Source of the DNA: Shinella sp032095155
GTDB lineage: Bacteria; Pseudomonadota; Alphaproteobacteria; Rhizobiales; Rhizobiaceae
Assembly (NCBI RefSeq): GCF_049199905.1
Contig: NZ_JBLZPK010000014.1
Span: 62,001 to 126,000, forward strand
Length of the DNA stretch: 64,000 nt
Direction: 5' to 3'
Part shown: in pieces, positions 42,901-50,843 of the stretch
Numbering within the stretch: position 1 is the stretch's first letter
Layout: each line of letters begins with the position of its first letter
Notes under the pieces: generated by a model
What the model was told of the DNA's origin: nothing
The model's input: only the letters and a program-made list of their open reading frames with translations
Database searches by the model: none
Program-made: the position numbers and the translations under genes

Positions 42901-45161
42901 CGGCGTCGGTTGTTCGCATATTTCCCGGCACCCGGTCGCATTTCGGGTGGTCGCAACAAAATTCGAACCACAGCGGGCAGCTCTTCAGCGCGCTCGATGC
43001 GCTTGAGCGGTGGCTGGTCCTCAAGATGGATGCCGGCGAGGATATCAGCCCGTGGTGCGAACGGCTGCTCGAGATGGAAGGATCGACTGCGATTGTCGGC
43101 GTACTCGTGAATGCAGGCAAGCATCAGCCAAATCTTTTCCGAGGGGCATTGCGGCCGTTGATCGGCCTGGAGGATCTGTATTGGTGGGATCACGGACGGG
43201 TCAAAAATGTCGGTTTCAACTTCGACACATTCTCCTGGTTCCGGAATGGTGACGCGATGTTCAACATGGCGCGGGACTGGGTCTTGGCACCGCACCGGAA
43301 GATGGATCTGCGAACGGTGATCGGAGATCTAGCGGTTCAGGACGCGGAATTCGCGGCGGACCTGGGTTCACGCACGGCTGCGTGGCCCGCTCCCGACAAT
43401 GATAAGGAGCGGCTCGAACAGCGTATCTTACTGAGCGAATTCGATCCGGCCAAACGCAAACAGGTTTTAGATGAGACGACCGGCGACCTGGTGTCGCGGG
43501 TCATCTATCCAGACGACTTGAAAGCCGAACTGATGGCCTATCAGGTTGAGGCCGATGCAAAACTGCAGCCGCTCACCCTGCCGTACCAGTGTCGCGAGAT
43601 ACTGGCACAAACCGACGCGCTGGCGGAAGCCGACTGCGACTATCTGGCTGGCCTTTTGCCAGAGCAGATCGATGCTCCGGTGGTCCCTGAAGAAGAATCG
43701 CGAACCATGATCGCCGCCGCGGCTGCGACGTTGGTGGCCCGTGGCGGTGAGTGGCTCGAAACACATGGGCCCGCGAAGGAACGTGCGCTCAATCTCATCA
43801 GCCAAATTATCGCGACCGCCGACTGTGAGCAGCGGGATCGTTTCTCCGGCGACGAAGCGCTGAGCTTTGCGGCTATAGGTGCGTTGAGCGCAGCGCTGGG
43901 AACAGATGAGCCCGCCGACTGGGATGCGGCGCTCGTTCAAATCCTGTCGAGCCGAGACCGCAGTGCGATCAAGACGCTGATGGGGACAGCCTCCCGACAT
44001 CGGAAGGAGTTGGGACCGGCCTGGTACCGGCTGAACTTCGTACTGTTGCTTGTCGCTGCACTCGATCGTCTAATGCCGCGATACGACGAAGATGATCGGA
44101 CAGCGATCTGGCAGCGTTGGCTAGGTCGGTTGCGATTGCAGCCAATTTTTGGGACTGATGCCATGATTGGTGACGTCGATCCCGCAAATATCGCTCGGCG
44201 TGCAGAACGCTTGCTGGAGCGGCGACGCGCACGCCTAAATCCTCATCGACCTGCCCGCCTCGCTGGCAAGTCGCGACGGTTTGCCGGATTAAGCAGCCAT
44301 ATTCTCGAGATCGGATATGCGTGGCTGCTCGACCCTGAGGATGACGGCTCGCTCACGCTTGATCCGGAGAATCATCTGCTACTCGAAAATCTGTGGGCCT
44401 TTGAGGCGTGGCGCATGGAGGGTGAACGCAGTAGTGACGCCGACGATGATGACGATGGCGACGAATATGATCTGCCCAGTGGTCTCGGATATGCGATCCT
44501 ACGTGTAGCGCCCAGGTTCGTGATGAGCCGAGCCTCAGAAGATGCAAAGCCTCTGTGGCAGGCGATCCTAGCGGTCGGGCCGAATGGATATCATGCGACT
44601 GAGCATTTCGCGGCTGGCTGGTTCCTGCTTCCTTTCAAACCGCAGGATGCCGATCGCTTCATGGCGATCTGGAAAGCCATGCTCGATACAGCCTTCGCTG
44701 CGAACTGGTCATCAGGGCGCCGGTGGTATCGCGGTCGTCAGATGATCGTAAAGCTCATGGGGCTCAATTCCCACGCAGCGCTTAGCCAAGCGAATGAGAT
44801 CCGCGCGCGCCTTCCCGAGCTCGTCGATTATTATCGGCGTTGGGCTGAAAGCGACTTGGCCCGTGATGAAGACGATCTCGGGACATTCTGCCACTTTCTT
44901 ACGACCGAAGCGGGACGGCATATGCGCCTTGAAGGCGTTTGCTGGGTCCGCGACGCTATGAACACGTCCGATCGTTTCTATCGAACGGGCACTGCCAACA
45001 CGGTCGCCGAGCTGGTGGATTGCGTCCTCGCCCAAAACGGCGACGATCTGCTGAGGCTGCAGTCGGTGCGTGACGCTGTCATCGACATCGTGGCCAGGTT
45101 AGTGGTGGCCGAGGTGCCAACTGCTATGGGACTCCAGGCGAGACTGGCTGCCCTTAAATGA
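39942..45161 (+). CDS. STAND-like NTPase with N-terminal nuclease-like domain (Avs-like candidate)
   Basis: The 1739-residue protein has three parts. Residues about 20-130 look like a PD-(D/E)XK nuclease: E27 in FAFEDLVAADLL, D66/D67 in IDDLVCVG and K87 in LALSCKSN. Next is a P-loop NTPase with Walker A GESGVGKS (319-326), Walker B ILVLDSLE (381-388) and a sensor-like strand RFVLITQSG. The remaining 1200 residues are helical, probably repeats, with an acidic patch near 1500. This order matches antiviral STAND (Avs) proteins, which sense phage proteins with the C terminus and cut DNA. No known Avs family can be named from sequence alone. It follows the PIN-like gene after 299 gene-free bases. 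Confidence 0.75.
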   Translation: MASASKPSKRGKVATTRSTAGPGFAFEDLVAADLLVRFVLDVPIPGIEVSGQEILSQASALGWAIDDLVCVGSGPDGKACHLALSCKSNVQVTASGWPKDFIEAAWTLWRAQSPINRSTDHIGLVTRGRNPAFDTIWFDLKTWCDDPNPALAMGRINASQKHRKIFDSVHGPGEENGSPLNEADTLALIARLHLYPVDFQLNPSSNVEQAKQRCRTALVSDTQTEADALWDALVQTAESARLGSGFVRLPRLLGDLSNRFGLKAHPSISASWRSLQNLSSDQRDTIEVALPNGHVVDRRREAAELLQRLGTSRACIVIGESGVGKSALVARLLDQEFADATQIWLGPDILRAALSAAGRSAIGLDQELGTVLDRSPGDDKILVLDSLERLEGASLGKLAALLSLLAANSAWRFVLITQSGFEDQLRKAASLADASVQVVPVLSAAAIRAGLRSAPQLAWIANDPAILPLFANLKTLGWVVTAESSFREDATDAPTSTAEIADRLWARWTSGVATRQLQRLLIQLAIRDAAFERSFAISELEAGDLAAFDQRSNELPLHINARNRVEFGHDLASDWARYQRLKEITHDVWKWAVLAPQPLWIPALRLLGQFMLSQPDQARDGWDRAFEQVTAGGHVEASDILLDALCLDARLDRHLEDRLELLFANDGALLKRLMHRFLHVATVPSMPSHIAVESGLRIYLEADMRFPLLERWGPMGRFLRAHAQRVGALGAPIVARVCKTWLGSLPTMLGDQSMPLRDVMATVALETARTEQISSTARHFHGGGDDSKLIYLTALLGAPDLPDDVAAFALEMAHRRPMVEAAQARVDSMRAADRAERLAREKANPPRRRASPSTFISGRRELPPWPLGPGARLIDTFRNAVLHANGLVPLMKTDTAVATEVLLACLIEDQPHTEYGQSLRIDEAYGLEYDSASYPTAFWKSPFFPYLTAQPEAALAALKQLLDFVVARWFSEAPEDAEMPVLTVPISASVVRIFPGTRSHFGWSQQNSNHSGQLFSALDALERWLVLKMDAGEDISPWCERLLEMEGSTAIVGVLVNAGKHQPNLFRGALRPLIGLEDLYWWDHGRVKNVGFNFDTFSWFRNGDAMFNMARDWVLAPHRKMDLRTVIGDLAVQDAEFAADLGSRTAAWPAPDNDKERLEQRILLSEFDPAKRKQVLDETTGDLVSRVIYPDDLKAELMAYQVEADAKLQPLTLPYQCREILAQTDALAEADCDYLAGLLPEQIDAPVVPEEESRTMIAAAAATLVARGGEWLETHGPAKERALNLISQIIATADCEQRDRFSGDEALSFAAIGALSAALGTDEPADWDAALVQILSSRDRSAIKTLMGTASRHRKELGPAWYRLNFVLLLVAALDRLMPRYDEDDRTAIWQRWLGRLRLQPIFGTDAMIGDVDPANIARRAERLLERRRARLNPHRPARLAGKSRRFAGLSSHILEIGYAWLLDPEDDGSLTLDPENHLLLENLWAFEAWRMEGERSSDADDDDDGDEYDLPSGLGYAILRVAPRFVMSRASEDAKPLWQAILAVGPNGYHATEHFAAGWFLLPFKPQDADRFMAIWKAMLDTAFAANWSSGRRWYRGRQMIVKLMGLNSHAALSQANEIRARLPELVDYYRRWAESDLARDEDDLGTFCHFLTTEAGRHMRLEGVCWVRDAMNTSDRFYRTGTANTVAELVDCVLAQNGDDLLRLQSVRDAVIDIVARLVVAEVPTAMGLQARLAALK

Positions 45162-45369
45162 TTTAGTCGCACTCCTAAACACATGTCAAAATAGCAGCGG
45201 AAGAAACTTCAAAGCGATCGCTTGAGTGACGGACCGTCCTAATCGGGCATCGGCAATTCGAACTTGCCATCCCGTTTATGTCCGCTTTCGGGCCCGTCAA
45301 TCAGGTCGCCGCATGACTGGGATGAAGGCGCAAAGCAGATTGAATCCTTGTGAAGAATCTCCGGGGAAA

Positions 45370-45402
45370 GGGGGTAGCCCCACAACCTGCAGGGCCACCC
45401 CC
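45370..45402 (-). terminator. Probable terminator after the integrase gene
   Basis: An 11-base stem with one mismatch, GGGGGTAGCCC (45370-45380) and GGGCCACCCCC (45392-45402), lies four bases after the integrase stop. On the minus strand it is followed by TTTCC, only a short T run. Confidence 0.5.
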
Positions 45403-45405
45403 CTC

Positions 45406-46038
45406 TCAGATTTCAGTCCGCTCGGCCAGTTCTAGTGCGTCCTCAATGTCGACGCCCAGATATCTGACTGTATTCTCAATCTTTGTATGGCCAAGCAGGA
45501 TCTGGATCGCTCGAAGGTTGCCGGTGGCCTTGTAGATCATCGCAGCCTTCGTTCGCCGCAGGGAATGCGTACCGTAATCCTCCCGACGAAGCCCGATCGC
45601 CGTCACCCACTCATCGACCAGCCGGGCGTATTGCCGAGTGCTGAGATGATCAGCGTGGTTGACTCGACTGGGAAAGGCATAGTCATCGACTGTTCCTCCC
45701 CGTCGTTGAAGCCAGGCAAGCAGACTAGCTCTTACCTCGGTCGTAATTTCGAACTGCACGGGTCGTCCGGTCTTTTGCTGAACCACCATCGCGCGGGTTC
45801 GAATTTCGTGGCCCGTGACGAGAGTCCCGATTTTCAGTTTTACCAGATCGCAGCCACGGAGCTTGCTGTCGATGGCGAGATCGAAAAGCGCCCGATCTCT
45901 CATCCTTCCCTCACGGTCGAGGAAGAAGCGGACTGCCCAGATCTGGCGCTGCTTCAGGGGCTTCTTGACGCCAACTTGCTTGCCTGCGTTCCAGGCCGGT
46001 CGACCCAGTGCGGCAGGATCATATTGTGAGATACCCAT
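45406..46038 (-). CDS. Tyrosine recombinase, catalytic-domain-only integrase
   Basis: The 210 residues cover the catalytic domain: R in SKLRGCDLVKLKIG, K in QQKTGRPVQFEI, HSLRRT (HxxR), LLGHTKIENTVRYLG with the second H and the nucleophile Y. The core-binding N-terminal domain is very short (KPLKQRQIWAVRFFL), so it is smaller than phage integrases (350-400). Such short recombinases are common on alphaproteobacterial plasmids and islands. The start ATG at 46036-46038 has AGGAG seven bases upstream. It lies beside the defence-like genes and may have helped acquire them. Confidence 0.88.
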   Translation of the reverse strand: MGISQYDPAALGRPAWNAGKQVGVKKPLKQRQIWAVRFFLDREGRMRDRALFDLAIDSKLRGCDLVKLKIGTLVTGHEIRTRAMVVQQKTGRPVQFEITTEVRASLLAWLQRRGGTVDDYAFPSRVNHADHLSTRQYARLVDEWVTAIGLRREDYGTHSLRRTKAAMIYKATGNLRAIQILLGHTKIENTVRYLGVDIEDALELAERTEI

Positions 46039-46386
46039 GTCAGTTCTCCTATGGCCACAATTGGCCAAAGGAGGAACGCGAAGCTCTAGGGTACAAGCAG
46101 GGGCCGGAAGGAGACTGTCCGATGTTGGGATGGCGAACGGAGAGAGTGGACATCGATGGGACGGATGCTCGACCCTAAGCGGCCATTGCGACGAGATGTG
46201 CGTCACGCCGCAGCATCGCGGCTTAGAAGGCAATTTGACCAGCTCCGCCAACGCACACTTGATGGGCGGCGCGCGGTGGAGTGCATAGTCGCCGTGAACA
46301 ATGACGTCAGAAACACGAAGGGCGCTAGCCAGAGGTGAAATCGAGCGCCCTTCCATGCCGGGGTCGGCCAGCCGTCCTGTCAGGGG
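46039..46386. other. Gene-free stretch upstream of the integrase
   Basis: This 348-base stretch separates the integrase start from the aldo/keto reductase stop. The integrase frame stays open through it for 106 codons, but the composition is not integrase-like and the ribosome site marks the downstream ATG. It should contain the integrase promoter; I saw no repeat that could be an attachment core. Confidence 0.45.
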
Positions 46387-47541
46387 TCAGGATTTCTTAG
46401 GGGACTCGACATCCGAGAACGCCTGGACGGCGGCGGGAAGTCTTTCTCCCTTGATCTCGATGGCGGCGACTGCCGCGTTCAATTCGGCGATTTCGGGAGA
46501 TGAGAAGCTGATCGTGGGCGCGCCGATGTTCTCGATCATGTGTGCCATTTGGGTGGTTCCGGGGATCGGGACGATGAATGGCTTCTGGGCAAGCAGCCAT
46601 GCCAGGGCGATCTGACCAAGACGAGCCTGCTTGCGTTCGGCCCAGACCTTCAGCAGTTCCACCAGCGCCAGATTGTTTGGTAGGTTCTCCGGTGCAAAGC
46701 GACCCTCAATGCCGCGGATGTCGCCCTCGGCGAACCGCGTACGCGCATCGATCGCCCCGTTCAGCAAGCCAACGCCGAGCGGGCTCCAGGGAACGAAGCC
46801 AATGCCAAGCTCCTCGCAGACCGGAATTGCTCCAGTTTCCGGGCCACGCCACAGCATCGAATATTCGCTTTGGACGGCTGTGATCGGCAGCACGGCATGC
46901 GCACGGCGAAGCGTTTGCAAGCCCATTTCGGACAGGCCCCAATGAAGGACCTTACCCTCGTCCATCAGGTCCTTGACCGCGCCCGCAACATCTTCGATCG
47001 GAACCTGCGGATCGACGCGGTGCTGATAGAGCAGATCGATACGGTCGGTGCGCAGACGCTTGAGCATGCCCTCGACCACCAGTTTGATATGCTCAGGGCG
47101 GCTATTGAGGCCAGGCTTGCGCTCACCAGTCTCAAGATCGATGTTCCAGCCGAACTTGGTGGCGATGACGATCTGGTCGCGGAACGGCTCGACGCCCTCA
47201 CCAAGGATGCGTTCGACCTCATGCGGGCCGTAGGCTTCCGCAGCATCGTAGAAGGTCAGGCCGTTGTCGAAGGCGGCGCGGATGATGTTGTGCATCTCGG
47301 CGCGCGTTGGGATCGTCTGCTGGTAAGTACGGCTCATGTTCTGGACGCCGAGGCCGACACTGGAGACCTCCAGCGTGCCAAGCTTACGCCTTCCGATCGC
47401 AGATGTGGAAGCCTCTGCGGGCGCTGCAGGCTGCGTGGCTGTCTGTGCGCTTGCTACATCGACGGTTGCCGCAGCAGCCAAACCTCCAGCAGCGAGCAAC
47501 AAGCCGCGCCGATTTAGCTCAGGTCCATGTTTCATGGTCAT
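46387..47541 (-). CDS. Exported aldo/keto reductase with Tat signal
   Basis: The 384-residue protein has a twin-arginine signal (NRRGLLLAAGGLAAAATVDV) and an AKR barrel: GLTFYDAAEAYGPHEVERIL (catalytic D and Y), IATKFGWNIDLETG (K) and LLYQHRVDP (H), then a C-terminal IPIPGTTQMAHMIEN that binds the cofactor. Export of an AKR through Tat is unusual but recurs in this type of cluster. It would reduce or oxidise carbonyl compounds with NADP(H). Start ATG at 47539-47541 with AAAGGA upstream. Confidence 0.88.
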   Translation of the reverse strand: MTMKHGPELNRRGLLLAAGGLAAAATVDVASAQTATQPAAPAEASTSAIGRRKLGTLEVSSVGLGVQNMSRTYQQTIPTRAEMHNIIRAAFDNGLTFYDAAEAYGPHEVERILGEGVEPFRDQIVIATKFGWNIDLETGERKPGLNSRPEHIKLVVEGMLKRLRTDRIDLLYQHRVDPQVPIEDVAGAVKDLMDEGKVLHWGLSEMGLQTLRRAHAVLPITAVQSEYSMLWRGPETGAIPVCEELGIGFVPWSPLGVGLLNGAIDARTRFAEGDIRGIEGRFAPENLPNNLALVELLKVWAERKQARLGQIALAWLLAQKPFIVPIPGTTQMAHMIENIGAPTISFSSPEIAELNAAVAAIEIKGERLPAAVQAFSDVESPKKS

Positions 47542-47588
47542 ATCCGTTTTCCTTTCGTTGGTGGTGAGTGTATCGGAGTGTCCAGCGG

Positions 47589-48584
47589 TCAGAGCGACCG
47601 TTCCCAGAAGCGCGTGGCCTCGGTGATCCAGCCTTCGGCGCTGGTGCCTGCTCCCGTCCCGAAACCATGGCCGACTGACGGAAATTCTCTGTATTCGACG
47701 GTGGTACCGAGCCGCTTCAGTTCGGCGATCCGGCTTGTCATGGAAGCGGGCGGAGCGATCCCGTCTTGTGATCCCACGACCGCAAAGGTTGGCGGTTCGC
47801 TGTCGGAATGGTCCGAATGTGCGGTATAGGCCATGATAACCGCCGCTGGTTTGGGTAGGGCATCCCCTCCGAATGCGGCGACCCCGCGCGATCCGATGAA
47901 CGCCGCCATCCGTGCGCCGGCCGAGCTGCCCCAGACGGAATAGCCCTCGGTCGCGACATCAAGGGTCCTGCTGTTCCTGAAAACATAGGAAATGGCCGCC
48001 GCAAGGTCCTGCGTTGCGACCCTGCCGCCCTGGCCGACACGGTATTTCAGGACGAAGACGTTATAGCCCTGTCGGTTGATCTCGACCGCAAAAGGGAACC
48101 CCTCGTGGACGGAGCCGACATAGGCGAAGCCACCGCCCGGGGAGACGATCGCGAAGGGCGCGCCAGGCCGACCGCGGAAGTAGAATAGACCCGTGTCCTC
48201 TTTGCTCGGGTCTGCACGTTTATCGGCCTCGGTATAGATATCGTAAAACACCTGTTGGCCCGCTGCGACATCCTCGATCATCCGGTTCAATCCGCCAAGC
48301 ACCGTCCCGGTGTCGACTGCACTGTGATACGGAAGAAGCCCACCGATTTCGCTCAATATCATCGTCTCGTCATAGGAACGATCGTCCCACGGCAGGACGC
48401 GATCGGCGTATCCCGAGAATGCCGGATGGCGCAGGATGTCTCCGACCGTACTCGTCGCAGATAGGTGCCGCCGCTCCGTGCTTTCTGCGCGTTCGGACTG
48501 CGGCATCGTGGTTTCGGTCCGTCCAGCAACGGGATCGAACAGGAATGGCAACGAAGCCAAAAGAACTGTCTTGAGGCTGTTCAA
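47589..48584 (-). CDS. Exported alpha/beta hydrolase (BD-FAE/esterase-like)
   Basis: The 331-residue protein starts with a signal-like segment (LKTVLLASLPFLFDPVAG). It has the oxyanion motif IVSPGGGFAYVG and the nucleophile elbow WGSSAGARMAA. The acid and base lie in VVGSQDGIAPPASM and EFPSVGHGFG. This arrangement is that of esterases of the HGGG/BD-FAE type. The substrate is unknown. It lies 47 bases upstream of the aldo/keto reductase gene, and both probably belong to the same minus-strand operon. Confidence 0.82.
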   Translation of the reverse strand: MNSLKTVLLASLPFLFDPVAGRTETTMPQSERAESTERRHLSATSTVGDILRHPAFSGYADRVLPWDDRSYDETMILSEIGGLLPYHSAVDTGTVLGGLNRMIEDVAAGQQVFYDIYTEADKRADPSKEDTGLFYFRGRPGAPFAIVSPGGGFAYVGSVHEGFPFAVEINRQGYNVFVLKYRVGQGGRVATQDLAAAISYVFRNSRTLDVATEGYSVWGSSAGARMAAFIGSRGVAAFGGDALPKPAAVIMAYTAHSDHSDSEPPTFAVVGSQDGIAPPASMTSRIAELKRLGTTVEYREFPSVGHGFGTGAGTSAEGWITEATRFWERSL

Positions 48585-48623
48585 CGATGCGCTCCCTTCA
48601 TCGGACGACTGCTTTCATGTCGA

Positions 48624-49007
48624 TCATCCGCGTGCAGCCTGCGCCCTGATCTTCCGGATGGCATCATTGAAACCCTTGGGCGTGCTGCTCGACCCGGCAA
48701 GCTTGCCGACCCTGACCTGATCGATGCGCTTGCCAACCACGACCTTCGGCACGGCGGCTGCAAATGCGCGCTGCAGTTCGAGGGAGCGGGGGACATAGGC
48801 ATGCGGGGTGACGCTCACGGCAGTCACAATGCCGTCCTTCAGCGTTGCCTTGACCGTGATATGCGATGGCTGGCCGCCGTATTCTCCGGTCGCTGTGTAG
48901 ACGCCATCCACAAATCTGGCGGACCTTGTGCTTTGTGCTTCCGCAGCTCCGGCAAGCGTGAATGTCAGGGCACTGGCCATCAGTAGGTTTCTCGTCTGGT
49001 GTTGCAT
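48624..49007 (-). CDS. Exported FMN-binding domain protein
   Basis: The 127-residue protein has a signal peptide (NLLMASALTFTLAGAAEA). One FMN-bind domain follows (DGVYTATGEYGGQPSHITVK, VVVGKRIDQVRVGKLAGSSS). The site SSSTPKGFNDAI is a candidate for covalent FMN attachment through a threonine or serine. The ApbE gene next door supplies the flavin transferase. It probably acts as a periplasmic electron carrier. Confidence 0.8.
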   Translation of the reverse strand: MQHQTRNLLMASALTFTLAGAAEAQSTRSARFVDGVYTATGEYGGQPSHITVKATLKDGIVTAVSVTPHAYVPRSLELQRAFAAAVPKVVVGKRIDQVRVGKLAGSSSTPKGFNDAIRKIRAQAARG

Positions 49008-49022
49008 CGTGTTTCCCTTGTT

Positions 49023-49925
49023 TCAGGTGAAGATTTCGCCGTCGAAATTGTCCGAGACCTCGACGCGCCCGTCGGCCAACATGCGCAGATAAGAGAAGTC
49101 GAAGGTTGCCATCAGACGCGAGGAGGAGCCGAAGAAGAGCGCAGTCGCGAGTCCGTCGGCGGTTGCCGTGTCTGCCGCGATCGCCCAGGTGGCGATGACC
49201 TCAGTCGTTGGTCGCCCGGTTCGGCCGTCGAGCACATGGTGGAGGCCGTCACCCCAAGTCCTGCGATTGGATGCCGAGGCGCAGAGGGAGCCGTTGATCA
49301 GGTTTGCGACCCCGATCACCATCTGCGGATCAAGCGGATGTTCGAGACCGACATCGAGCGCGGTATCGCCGCGATGGAGGATATCGCCGCTGCCATCGAC
49401 GACGAAGTCTCTGAAACCTTCCGCCGCAAGCAGATCGGAGATCAGATCGACCACTCTGCCTTTGCCGACAGCTCCGACATCGATGACCAGCGGCCTTTGC
49501 GTCGTGATCGAATTGACCTCGCGCTGCACGTCTCTGCTCCAGATCGGCCGTTGCGCCTCCGTGGCCGCGATAGCCTCGTCGTCAGGAACCAGCATGTAGT
49601 CGCGGTCATATCCGAGAAGCTCCAGGTCGCGGCCGACGAGCGGATCGACCGCCCCGGCTGTCGCGTCATGAAGGCGGTCGTAGAGGTCGAACATCGGGGC
49701 TGCATCAGCCGGAAAGCTGAACCTTCCGCCTTCGGCAGCATTTGCGATCCGCGTCACGATGGAATCATGGCGGAACCGCGAATAGATGCTGTCGAAGCGT
49801 TCAACCAGATCAAGGATATGCGCCCTGGTCTCCGCTACGAGCGGCGCAGGCGTGTCGATCTCCCAGGACATACCTATGGCATCGAACTTAAAACTGGAAG
49901 CCAACACGCCGCCACCTTGTGCCAT
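49023..49925 (-). CDS. apbE: FAD:protein FMN transferase
   Basis: The 300-residue ApbE-type enzyme has FDAIGMSWEIDTP near the start, VIDVGAVGKGRVVDLISDLL, the loop VDGSGDILHRG and HHVLDGRTGRPT, with the magnesium-binding aspartate region ADTATADGLATALF. It transfers FMN from FAD onto threonines of exported flavoproteins. It lies next to the FMN-binding protein gene, its likely substrate. No signal peptide or lipobox is evident, so the site of action is uncertain; the start at 49925 may not be exact. Confidence 0.88.
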   Translation of the reverse strand: MAQGGGVLASSFKFDAIGMSWEIDTPAPLVAETRAHILDLVERFDSIYSRFRHDSIVTRIANAAEGGRFSFPADAAPMFDLYDRLHDATAGAVDPLVGRDLELLGYDRDYMLVPDDEAIAATEAQRPIWSRDVQREVNSITTQRPLVIDVGAVGKGRVVDLISDLLAAEGFRDFVVDGSGDILHRGDTALDVGLEHPLDPQMVIGVANLINGSLCASASNRRTWGDGLHHVLDGRTGRPTTEVIATWAIAADTATADGLATALFFGSSSRLMATFDFSYLRMLADGRVEVSDNFDGEIFT

Positions 49926-49929
49926 CAGC

Positions 49930-50787
49930 TCAAAGCTTTCGCGTGCCGAGCCACTTCACCATGGCCGGATCGCGATGGTCGAAGAAGCTGCTGGATTTCT
50001 GGTCGAGTGAGGCGATCGCTGCAACGTCGTCCTGATCCAGCGCGAAGTCGAAGACCGAGAAGTTCTCGGCCATGCGCTCCTTGCGCACAGACTTCGGGAT
50101 AGCAACAATGTTGCGCTGGAGCAGCCAGCGAAGTACGACCTGCGCAACGCTTTTGCCATGCCTCTTGCCGATCGACTGCAAGAGGTTGTTGGTGAACAAG
50201 CCGTTCTTGCCCTCCGCGAATGGACCCCATGCTTCCGCCTGGACATTGTACTCCTCCAGTACCTTCTGAGCGTCGTCCTGCTGGTGGAACGGATGGATTT
50301 CGATCTGGTTGACCGCAGGGGCGACCTCGTTGTGAAGCACGAAGTCAGTCAGTCGGTCGGGATAGAAATTGCTGACGCCGAGCGCACGAATACGCCCGGC
50401 CTTGTAAAGCTCTTCCATCGCACGCCACGCACCATAGACATCGCCGTAGGGCTGGTGGATGAGCCAGAGGTCCAGATAGTCGAGCTGCAGCTTGTTCAAG
50501 GAACGTTCGAAAGCAGCCTTCGCGCCCTCGTAGGTCGCGTCTTCGATCCAGAGCTTGGTGGTGACGAACAACTCGCTTCGATCGATGCCGTGGTTGCGGA
50601 TCGCGGTGCCGACCGCCTCTTCGTTGCCATAAGACGTCGCAGTATCGAGGAGACGATAGCCGACGTCGATCGCGTCGCGGACGCTGCGCTCGCATTCGGC
50701 GGGATCGGGTACTTGAAACACGCCGAAGCCAAGGATCGGCATCTCGATCCCATTGTTCAGGGTGACGGTGGGGATTTTGCTTGTCAT
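49930..50787 (-). CDS. Aldo/keto reductase (2,5-diketogluconate reductase-like)
   Basis: The 285-residue cytoplasmic AKR has GYRLLDTATSYGNEEAVGTA (D and Y), VTTKLWIEDATYEG (K), LWLIHQPYGDVYG (H), and IPKSVRKERMAENFSVF (NADPH site). This is the AKR5 type acting on diketogluconate, methylglyoxal or similar aldehydes. It is the first of the five minus-strand genes of the redox cluster, after the MFS gene. Confidence 0.9.
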   Translation of the reverse strand: MTSKIPTVTLNNGIEMPILGFGVFQVPDPAECERSVRDAIDVGYRLLDTATSYGNEEAVGTAIRNHGIDRSELFVTTKLWIEDATYEGAKAAFERSLNKLQLDYLDLWLIHQPYGDVYGAWRAMEELYKAGRIRALGVSNFYPDRLTDFVLHNEVAPAVNQIEIHPFHQQDDAQKVLEEYNVQAEAWGPFAEGKNGLFTNNLLQSIGKRHGKSVAQVVLRWLLQRNIVAIPKSVRKERMAENFSVFDFALDQDDVAAIASLDQKSSSFFDHRDPAMVKWLGTRKL

Positions 50788-50843
50788 GTCAGTTTCCTTT
50801 CAATGATGCAGGAGCACGGTGGCACGCCGCCCTTGTCGCGTGG

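Noticed and set aside
21183..46386. A direct copy of the tRNA-Val 3' end as a right attachment site
   Set aside because: I scanned by eye for the T-arm and acceptor sequence and saw no second copy; a computed search would be needed to be sure.
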